From: Chrysomallon squamiferum | Taxonomy: Eukaryota > Mollusca > Gastropoda > Neomphalida > Peltospiridae | Length of the DNA: 64,000 nt | Direction of reading: 5' to 3' | Assembly: GCA_012295275.1 (NCBI GenBank) | Contig: CM022665.1 | Span: 20,818,150 to 20,882,149, forward strand | Shown: piece by piece, positions 50,735 through 64,000 of the stretch | How the letters are laid out: the number at the start of each line of letters is the position of its first letter | Numbering within the stretch: position 1 is the stretch's first letter | Position numbers and translations under genes: made by a program | Notes under the pieces: model-generated | Told to the model about the DNA's origin: nothing | The model's input: the letters and a program-made list of their open reading frames with translations, nothing else | Database searches by the model: none

Positions 50735-50965
50735 GGGAATTAACTCATTTGTACATTATGAAGGGAAGTAACTTGTTTTGAATATTGTAAAGGGAAGTGA
50801 TTCATTATGAATATTGTAAAGGGAAGTGATTCATTATGAATATTGTAAAGGGAAGCAACTCTTTTTGAACATTGTATAGGGAAGCAATTCTTTTTGAACA
50901 TTGTATAGGGAAGCAACTTGTTTTGAATATTGTATATCATGAAGGAGAGTCATTAGTCTGCCTTT
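50735..50965. repeat. 29-bp minisatellite with GGGAAGTAACT units
   Basis: GGGAAG starts at 50763, 50792, 50821, 50850, 50879 and 50908, exactly 29 bp apart, with a related 28-bp unit before (50735). The unit is GGGAAG(T/C)(G/A)A(T/C)T, then CATTATGAATATTGTA(A/T)A in diverged forms. Related GGGAGGTAA and GGAAAATAACTC words continue to about 51030. Confidence 0.9.
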
Positions 50966-53738
50966 TATAAAGGGAGGTAATGTTTGTAAAAGTGAAATAA
51001 CCCAGTAGTTAAAGGAAAATAACTCATGAACCTGTACATACTCAGCTGTTTCCCAGATCATATCTTAATTCACTCACAACTAAATTACTGTAACGTTCAT
51101 CACAGACACTTTTATTTTATTTTTTTTAATTCTATTTTATGCAGTCTTGTTGTTTGAGCATGTACCATTTGCTAAAAACCATATTGGTTTTTCTTTATAT
51201 AAAAATATTTTAGACTAACAGTCTGAGTAGAGAGCAGTTTTAGATATCATAATATTGAGCAAACTCATCTCAATTTTTTATTCATTTAATTACAAATGAA
51301 ATGCCAAGAATTTCATTCAGATTTGTTAAAATTTTTAGACCTTTAGAGATAAGTTCATTGGAAAATTCTGTGGAAAAAGAAGTATAGACAAATTTTTTTA
51401 GTTTAGTTTTCTGAACAATATTCTGTAGTTAATTAAACAATAAAGATTTTTATTATTATTATTATTATTTAATTAATCATTTATTTACAAGAAAGATGAA
51501 AATTATAATGTTTGAGAGAAAATATTTTCACTCCTGTATTATTATTTTTTTTTCATCTTCTCTGTTTTTCAACACCTGATTTATATAGAAACTGTCCTTT
51601 TAGTGTTCTAAGCATATCATGCTGATTGATATTTTTAAATGTGTTCATTTAGGTCATTTACATAATTTTACATAACATATATGAGATTTTCTGTTGTTGA
51701 TGATTTAATAGTTAATATACAAATTACTTATTTAAATTTCTAATAATTTACAAATGTTACCAGAATTTTAAAAGAAGAAAAAAGTTGTTTTCTCTAAAAT
51801 AAAAATTGATTTGATAACTTTAAATTTAATTATTATATAAATTGTCAACATTCACTAAAATTAGTGGTAACAATTGTTTAACACCCTTTTAACTGGCAGT
51901 CAGACTTTCAAAATGCACCAAAATGTTAACTGTATGAAACAAACAACCATAACTACAATAATTTTTAATAATTTAGTATTCAGTTTTGATCATTTTGATA
52001 AATTAATTGCTATGCATAATTTCAATGATTTTTTATTTATTTATTTACTTATATATGAAGTGATGAACGTTACATTATAGTTTGCTCATGTAAAATTAAA
52101 ACTTTGTTGTAGGGATAAAACTTTAACAATTACAGAGCTTCCAGCATGAGAGAAAAATTAACACTTGTCATTACTGCTTAACTGTCTTTCTACTGCACAA
52201 ATGGGGTCATGGTCAAAGCTTTCTAAACAAAGGTCATCAAATTAATAAATAAAAAATGTTGTCCGTAGAGAAGATACTAACAATTTTTAAATTATTTTTA
52301 TAAAACGGTACTTTTTTTTTTTTTTTGGAAATGTTATCTCAGATTTTAAATTCTGTTCATTAATTTTTTCAGAAGAGGCACACATTTCTGGTAAAGTGGC
52401 TGGAAATTGTCAATTTTGATTTGTCTCTAATTTCTTGAAACAACTAGGTTATAGATTAACTTTCCATAACTAATGTAAAAAAAAAAAAAAAAGCTATTTT
52501 GACCGTCTGTGTGCCAGACACACTTATTACAACATATCACCATGATAAAATGATTTGACCGTGGCCCTTCTTTTCTGCAGTGAAGAAAAATAACAAGGGA
52601 GATTGATGTGATTACTAAACAAGTGCCTTAACTGCATGGTTTACGAACAGTCAACTCTTCAATATATTTTTCTATTTACAATTTTTTTTGTTCTCATGAT
52701 AACCTGGAACAACAATGTACTTAATAACATTGTTACTACTGTTGTCATAGCTACTCATGAAGTGAAACACTTGTGATAAGCATAATATCAAAAATTTAAC
52801 AAAATATTTTACGTTTTCAGATAAATCTTTTTTTTAATTATTATTTTAATGGCTTGCTCAACATAAGTCCATGTGTTTGTTTGTCTGTGTGAAGGAATCT
52901 CATATGTTTTAATACTGTTGTGTTGACTTTACTAATGTTTTTATGTTACTGGATTATTGTCACAAATATAGATTGCGTTGTTTATATTCTTGGTTTCGTT
53001 TTGCATATCAAGGCCAATGGAAGAAATTATTTTGTTTTTCCACCAAATTGTTTATTTTAATTTTGAAAATTTAATTTGCATTTTATTTTTGTTAAAAATC
53101 TTTATCGTTTTTCGCAATAATTGATTTAATTAACTTTTTATAAAAGTGGACTAATGTTAATTTAACAATGTTTGTGTTTTTTGTACTTTTTTATTTTTAT
53201 TTTTTATGATTATTAATACATATTAATCAAAAAATAAAATAAAAATAAAATTGTTATTTGCATAACATTGTAGGACTTACATTTAAAAAAAAAAAAAAAA
53301 TCATTTTTGTTTTATTTGTTAGATTAATTACTAAAACGCCAATTATGTTCAAAATGATTTCTTCTATGGTCAACAATAACTCAATAGCTACAGCTTTTTT
53401 TCATAACATTGCCTGAGTTTTTGTATCTTTTCATACTGTTTAATAAACACATTTGTAGCAAAACTCGTGATATTTGCCTGTCTTTGTATAATACGAGGTA
53501 AAAAAAACAAAACAACAACACTAACCCAGACCACAGCCTTGTCTGACTCCCCCTGCTTTTCTCCACTTTGCTTCTAGACTAGAACTAACAGAGCCAATAT
53601 TTCACAAACCAGGCCTCCGGAAAGGCCTACATAACAGCATGCTATCATCATATGTACAGCTTTGGAAATTTGTGACATTTTAAACTTAACACTATTCTTT
53701 TATTTATTTATTTATTTAATTGTTATTGCTATTATTAC

Positions 53739-53739
<1 letters not shown>

Positions 53740-53793
<54 letters not shown>
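53740..53793. repeat. (TTA)n microsatellite
   Basis: Around 18 uninterrupted TTA units. Confidence 0.92.
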
Positions 53794-55026
53794 TTCTGGT
53801 AATTTAGATTTTTTATTTTTTTGTTTTTTGTTTGTATATTAACTCTGTTGTGGTTGGTTTAGGTTGTGATCTTGATACTCAAAAGTTGTTTTTTTTCAAA
53901 GCAAACTATTTTTACTTTTATCTTTTTATCTTTGATTTTTTTTTAAAAACTTTTATTTGGTTCTATCAATGAAGTACTGTTCAAATTGGTCAAGGGTTGT
54001 TAGTAAAAATAGGGAAAATAATAAATTTAAAAATCAAAGAATCATGTTGGTCATAATATTTCTATATGTTTACTCTGATTTTATAGTTTTACATAATTAC
54101 TTGGTGCTATTCATTTTTACAGTAATCTTTTTATAATCACTTTGAGAACAGCAGATGTAGCTGGAGTTATCTTTTCCTGCTGGGAGTTCTTCTGTAGAAA
54201 TGTTCAAATTCTAGGAACAATACTATGAAGTTTGCATAATGTAAAACTAAACAATTTATTTACATATCCATTAAGATATAACCACAGATGTTTTTTTAAT
54301 TTTTATTAAATCTTAGTTTATCTACTTTCAACATAAAAATGGGTAGAAATTGAAGGATTGAGTATATATATGCTGGTTTTAATTTCTGTCTTTTCACTAT
54401 ACATGTGTTGGAAAACATTGAAGGAATTAGTATGTTGGTTTTAATTTTCATCTATTTTCAATATCAGGACTCTATTTTCGATATAACAACAGAGAAAGAT
54501 GATGTATTGCTGGACACATTGAAAGGCTTGTTGTGTAGATTTTAGTGCTTGTTTGGATAACTGCATGCTGCAAGGTCTAACTACAGTTAACCAGCACCCT
54601 CTCTATTTACCTCAGTGTTTTATTAATCTTGCCACTTTTTAACGAATCTGTTAACATCTGAGAAAACTGAACAAGATTTTGAGTAGGGTTAATTTTTGTT
54701 TTCAGCTCAAAAAAGTCTTGTGAAGTTTTCTCAGGGAAATCATTGCTCAATTGCTCAAAGTTCTTTTTCGAGATGCGGTTTGTTGATGGTTATCATCTGT
54801 ATACATTTTTTTTTTTTTTTTGCTCCTTTGATAAAAGGGAAATTATTTATTCCCGTCTATTTATCCATGACATCTTATCTAGGTGCTCAGTTTCTTATTA
54901 CTTGTCAGTATTTGTTTTACTCATCTGCTGTAGAATTTGTAGATCGACTCGGGCTGGGTCTGTAGAGACTTTTTGTAGGCAGTTCGTGAATGGAGAACAT
55001 TGACATCGCATGGTTACTGCCTTGAT

Positions 55027-55032
55027 AATAAA
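55027..55032 (+). terminator. Isolated candidate poly(A) signal
   Basis: AATAAA lies at the right end of a relatively complex island (about 54480-55040), which also has an acceptor-like TTTTTGTTTTCAG ending at 54705. It could end a distal exon, but nothing else supports one. Confidence 0.2.
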
Positions 55033-55384
55033 ATATTTCAATTCATTCTTGTATCTTTTCAATAGATATTCAGAAAAAACATATATATTTTAAACAATGT
55101 TATTCTTATTTTCATTTTCATTTATCTTTTTTTTTTTTTTTTTTTTTTTTAAACATAAATTTATATATTAACAATAATCTTCAAAATCTTATCATGGAAT
55201 CTTACTGTCTTTAACCAGACATAACACTAACAAAAAACAAATTAATAAAGAAGATAAAATTGTTTTGTAATATGTATGTACTGAAAATACTACTAAACTA
55301 AGTTAGTGTTTAACATGTATTTTAAATGTTAAAAAGATAACCACTTAATATTGCTTAAAATTAATAAACAATAACTACTAATGT

Positions 55385-55385
55385 C

Positions 55386-55439
<54 letters not shown>
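55385..55439. repeat. (CA)n microsatellite
   Basis: About 26 CA units. Confidence 0.92.
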
Positions 55440-55443
<4 letters not shown>

Positions 55444-56540
55444 TAACAAAAAAAATAAAGTAATTAAAAATGAATAAAATAGAAATACATAAATTGAATT
55501 TTAAGAATATCTAAAATATTTAAAAATACAAAGAACATGTATAAAAACTATATAAAAATTTAAAATGTATTAAAATAAAAAATGCATATAAGTGATTGAA
55601 AACAAAATTTAAAATTAAAAATAGATGAAAATAAATAATTAAAAATAAAAATGCACAAAAGCATACAAAAATATTGAAAATGGGTAAATAAATAATATAT
55701 GAAGTAATTAAAAGTACATTAAATTAAAAAATGAATTAAAATAACTAAAAATGCATGAAAATTACTTTTTAAATCCTTGTACTTTTTTTTTAAAGTAAAC
55801 AATAATATTATAATATATCTCAAATTTAAAAAAGTAACATACAAATTATATATTTATATATGTATATATATATCTGTGTATACATAAATATGTGGAAATG
55901 TGAAATAAGTAAATATATAAAAAGTGATTAAAACTTACAAATACATTAGGGAAAAAAAAAACGTACAAAATAATCTGTAAAATTAAAAATACATGAATAA
56001 TTTTATAAAAAAAAAAAAAAAAAAATATAAAAAATATATATAAGAAATAAATACATCCAAACAAAGCAAAATAGTTAAAACTATTAAATTTATAAAGTAA
56101 ATAAAATGTATAAAAATATATGCAAAATAATATATATGTATATATGAAATAATTGAAAGACAAAAGACAATTAAAAGTACATAAAATTTAACTGAAAACG
56201 AATTTTAAAAAAGTAAAGATAAAAAAATAATTACAAATGCATAAAAATAGTGATTAACAATCAAAAACAGAATGAATAGAAATGTATATAAAAAAAAACC
56301 CTGTAAAATAAATAAAAATAAGTGATTAAAAGTAAATAAATAAATGAAAATAAATATAAAAAATACATATAAAAATAATAAATATAAACAAAAATACATA
56401 AAAATAAATGAATATATAGATATATATATATATATATAACAAATATTGAAATACATTTTAAAAAAAATATATGAAAATAAAGAAAATTATATAAAAATAT
56501 ATAAAAAAATAAAAGTAGTAAAAAAAAAAAATTTTTTAGC
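55440..56540. repeat. Degenerate AAATACATAAAAATAA-rich low-complexity block
   Basis: Over 1 kb of A/T with dispersed AATTAAAA, ATGCATAAAA and TATAAAAATA words, suggesting a decayed tandem array with a unit of about 20-35 bp. The long minus-strand frames (up to 126 codons) are Phe/Tyr/Ile/Leu-rich artefacts. Confidence 0.75.
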
Positions 56541-58900
56541 AGGGTATGTTGAAAATTTCTATGACAGTAATGTAAATTAAAAAAATAAAGCAAAATCGTG
56601 AAAAAAAAAAAAAAAAAATTTAAAAATGTTTTTGTTAACATTGTAAGATTACAAATGGTTTAATAAGAGTTAATGGAAACATTCATCTGTAAATACAGTC
56701 TGGACAATTTTTTCCAAAATATACAGGTACAGAAATAACAAAATAAAACTTGGATCATGTTGAAATCAATATAAAGATGCTATTAAAAAACCCAGATTTA
56801 AATTATTATGTGTTAACGGTCTGATACCTTAATGGTTTTACTAAACTGAAATGACAGTATCAAAAACGAAAAACAAAATCCTCAAAATGTGTTCCTTCTG
56901 TAGTGACAATACATAATTAAAAATGGCCACTGGCAAAATCAGCAAAACTATTTGTGCTGTGGCAGATGGCAGCTAATACTTGGCTGAAATGATGTTAGGA
57001 AGTCTGTTCTCACAGCATTTTATTTTATTTTATTTTATTTTTTTTCTCAAGGCTGTGGTTAAATCCACTTCCTGCAGTTAACAGTAATAAAAATGTTAGT
57101 GGATAAACTGACTTATTGCAAGGAAAGGTTTAAGAAATGTGTTTTGCTGAGAAAATTATTCCACTGTTAATAATTTAAAAACCTATCAATGTATTCCACA
57201 CTTCTGCTTAAGGGTTTCTAAGGAAATGTTTTTAATATGGAAATATGCAGAATAGAATTTTTATCACATGATGCAGAATATATTTTTAATTTTTTTTTAA
57301 ATTATCACGTACAAAACACTTCCATGTTTAAAAGAACTTAATCAAATTCAACACAAAATTATCCAAAAATCCCCAACCCCTGAAAAAACAAAACACTCAT
57401 TTATATTTAGGAAATACACTATTAGCTTGAGACAGCACAAGAGAATGAGCTCATTTAATATAACCTTAAATAGTTGTTTCTGTATGGTAATTTATTCGTC
57501 TGGTTTGCAATTTTTTTTTTTTTGAAATCATGGTTCTGCTGAACATTCTTTCCACAATAAGGAACAACTACCAATGAAAGCACTGGATAAACTATTTCAT
57601 TATTACCATCATAACAAATTCTAAACATTTTTAAAAATATTTTATTGACAAATCACGAAATTACATATATTTTTTAAAAACATTGTTCTATATACATTGA
57701 AATTAAACAAAAAAATTTTTTTTTTTTTTAATTGCAAGCTGTTTTGCAAGTGACTGAAGTATATAAAAAAAAAATAATAATTAAAAAAATATAAACATCA
57801 AAGATTTATACATTATGCAAAAATATTATCAGCTGCTTGATGCATAATCAATATAAACTGAACACACAAATGAAATATTCAATGTGAATAGCAATTGGTA
57901 TCCAGATCAGTAATATTCTGTTTACAGAATAAAAAAAAAATAATAATAATAAATAAATAAAAAAAAAAAAAAAATATATATATATATACATAATACTTTT
58001 AAAATAAAAAAAAAAAAAAAAAAAAAAATAATAGGAAAGTTTAACCAATGTATAAAACAGCAGTGGATGCTAAACTAAGTGAACTACTTTCACCACCCAG
58101 TATCTTTGTGCAATATGAGATTTTTAAATCGGTCTGGAACATGAAGACAAAATTACAAGATCTAGTAACTGTTGAATCAAGGTAAGCTAGTGTTTTGTCC
58201 TGAGAACAATAAAAATGCTGAGCCAGCACGACTGTTTTTTTGTTTTTTTTTTTCAAAGATTAGATTGTTATAAAGTATGAAATTTCAAATAACTTGCTAC
58301 ATAAAATGGTTTCAATGTTCATGAACAATAGGAAAGGTCTTCTTTGGCTAATTAAAAATGTTAAAAACAAAACAAAAAATATGGAATAAATATTCTACAA
58401 CTAAAGCTTAAGAAAAAGAAAATGCAAGAGACTTTTGGTAACAGCTACTGAAATAAAATTTAAAAAATTTAATGGGTGTTTTTATGTTTGCTGTGCACAA
58501 GCTATAATAATAACAAAAAAAGAATTGGGAAAGAAAAAGTTATCAACTTTCTGTTTTGGTGGAGAATTATTAATTTAAAAAAAAAAAAAAAAAATTAATA
58601 GCTGTGTTCTATTTTCTTCTTGAACATTATTTCATTTACAAACTCATAAAGGGCACTTAGTGATATAAAAAAAATTGTGACAGCAGTCACTATGAATGAT
58701 CTACATTCTTGAAAAGAACAAATATGTTTGTTGATTGGTCTACACCAAAAAACACTGGAATGGCTGACAGGAGAAAATCTGCAAGTAAATAAATGAAAGC
58801 ATATTATGAAGTGCAAAATCCTTTTTACTGTTTTGTACAATTTCAAAATTTCATTTTGGTATCTACACCATCAAGTGTGACAGCTTGAGTGAATATAGTA
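56541..58900. other. AT-rich intergenic DNA left of the cathepsin gene
   Basis: Moderately complex A/T-rich DNA, with A-runs at about 57959-57974, 58007-58028 and 58577-58594. No protein domain is recognised. The minus strand here lies beyond the cathepsin stop, and its left boundary is uncertain. Confidence 0.5.
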
Positions 58901-58916
58901 AACTATTTTTAATAAA

Positions 58917-58922
58917 TTTATT
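58917..58922 (-). terminator. Candidate poly(A) signal of the cathepsin gene
   Basis: TTTATT on the plus strand (AATAAA on the minus strand) lies about 310 bases past the cathepsin stop. It is one of several possible signals in this AT-rich DNA. Confidence 0.3.
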
Positions 58923-58984
58923 ATTATAGAGTTCAAGTTAAAAAGTAAAAGAAGATACAATTAAAATGATTTGTAATAGTAAAG

Positions 58985-59215
58985 TGATAACATATTTGAA
59001 ATAAAAATTTAGATCTACTGAAAGTATTTGCCGCATGGATTCAGAAATGTGGAAATAAAAAGTTTAGGTCAACTGAAAGTAGATGCAACAGTAATGTACA
59101 AATGTTTAAATGAAGAGAGGGTTTACTAACATGTAAACTCTGCAAATGTGGAAATAAAGAGGGTTTAATAATGTGGAAATGGAGAGAAACAGTTTAATGA
59201 CATATACAAATAAAA
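58985..59215. repeat. Short decayed repeat with GTGGAAATAAAGAG units
   Basis: Four to five units with GTGGAAATAAA(A/G)AG(T/G), (T/G)TTTA and (C/G)AACTGAAAGTA lie inside the probable 3'UTR of the cathepsin gene. Confidence 0.6.
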
Positions 59216-59234
59216 CATACTTACTGGTGGATGA

Positions 59235-63110
<3,876 letters not shown>

Positions 63111-63120
63111 CTTTTTTATC

Positions 63121-64000
63121 TGGAAAAAAAAAAGTGTAATATATTAATAAATTGAGATTCTGTGTGCGCCTGTATCTGATGGGAGCCTGTATATGTGCTT
63201 CTTATGTGAGATTGTGAGCATGTGCTGGCATGTGTATATTGCCTGAAACTATGTGTGTCTGTGTGTGTTTCCATCTGTATTTTGTATGTGCCTGTGTAAT
63301 ATTAGAGATAACTCACTTAGTAATGTCTCATAACTATCATACATAAAAAAACAAAAGAACTTATCATCTCTGATATAAACTGAGACATTTTATGGAGAAT
63401 ATAATTCTCATTTATAACCTTTAAAAAGTTTCCTACAAACTTATTTCCATGAAAAGAAATATTCACGTCTTTCTACCCAGTACTTGAACACCTCTCATTA
63501 ATCAGTTTACCAATAACATTAACCTTGAGCAATGTTAAAACTGACAGAAGGAAATTGTTTTATTGTCAGCTGCTTAATTTTCAATTATCAAAGCAATAAC
63601 AATGTTCAGCTGATTAAAAAGATTATGAAAATTTCCCATAACCTGTAATTTCCTTCTTACCATTCTTGTAATTAATCAGCATTATTAATTACTACTATTA
63701 TTACTATAATTACTTTTCAAAGTACTTTCTACAGATATTGCTTACATCAAAATCTAATCTTGCTTGTAGATATTTTTGCAGATGGTTTTAAAAAATATAT
63801 ATATATAACACTTCTATAAAATGCTTTTAATGTACTTTTACAAAAGATGGTTTTCTGTGTATAAGTAAAACCTATGTGTCTAACAAACCTCACATAAATA
63901 TTTAACATACAGCTTTTAAAAATTGCGTTTTGATATCTGACTACTGCATGTGTAATTAACATATATTCAATATTGGTATATATAATACAGCATTCATTTT
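63121..64000 (-). other. Upstream region or 5' intron of the cathepsin gene
   Basis: No coding exon is seen. GT-rich sequence with TGTGTGTCTGTGTGTG words lies at about 63160-63300 and AT-rich DNA beyond. Since a splice acceptor precedes the ATG, the promoter probably lies further right, possibly outside the window. The 71-codon minus-strand open frame at 63747-63962 has no recognisable domain. Confidence 0.45.

Larger units (their letters stand above)
47080..58900. other. Repeat-rich DNA between the convergent genes, no gene recognised
   Basis: Low-complexity A/T DNA with many mononucleotide runs (for example about 48017-48048, 48502-48528, 48596-48630, 49325-49351), a TAA array at about 48220-48270 and a TTA array at about 53740-53793. 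More complex islands at about 48340-48500, 48640-48790, 52500-52640 and 54500-55040 have no assignable function. Open frames here are mostly poly-Phe, poly-Tyr or poly-Lys readings. Part may belong to extended 3'UTRs. Confidence 0.6.

Noticed and set aside
55846-56641. Long minus-strand frames (up to 126 codons)
   Set aside because: Phe/Tyr/Ile/Leu products of an A-rich low-complexity block.

Overview
The window is AT-rich animal nuclear DNA. It contains spliceosomal introns (GT...AG), dense microsatellites and two multi-exon protein genes. A lophotrochozoan, most likely a mollusc, is suggested by the intron sizes, the number of decayed 30-120 bp minisatellites and a dispersed AAGGGA-(G/A)-(A/G)-TAACT word that I associate, from memory, with mollusc genomes. 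The species cannot be fixed from the sequence alone.

Region by region: (1) 1-6650 is intergenic, made of TACA, TAA and GA arrays plus a more complex island at about 1380-2160. (2) 6650-44594, plus strand, is a STAR-family RNA-binding protein gene orthologous to vertebrate Quaking (QKI) and fly HOW. All coding exons can be read with consistent splice phases. Exon 1 carries QUA1, exons 2-4 carry the KH region, exon 5 carries QUA2 and exists as two tandem copies (5a and 5b), exon 6 is the Pro/Tyr-rich C-terminal region, and exon 7 ends in a nuclear-localisation tail (RxHPYxR). The predicted proteins are 321 aa with 5a or 327 aa with 5b. (3) 44595 to about 47100 is the probable 3'UTR, with several AATAAA signals. 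(4) About 47.1-58.9 kb is repeat-rich sequence without a convincing gene. (5) 63110-59235, minus strand, is a complete eight-exon cathepsin L-like cysteine protease gene (362 aa), convergent with QKI. (6) A defective DNA-transposon copy lies in QKI intron 1 (about 16547-16823, minus strand).

The most interesting observation is the pair of QUA2 exons in the Quaking gene, 59 bp apart. Reading frame permits only one of the two: including both, or skipping both, reaches a stop codon within about five codons. The gene therefore appears built to make two RNA-binding variants by mutually exclusive splicing. Exon 5a has a weak, repeat-derived 3' splice site and 5b a strong one. A second layer of possible diversity lies at the C-terminus, where several alternative ends can be read in the correct phase, including a 27-residue tail at 43361-43443. 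The intron upstream of the duplicated exons contains a decayed tandem repeat rich in ACTAAC/ACTAAA, close to the ACUAAY site that Quaking proteins bind, which hints at autoregulation.
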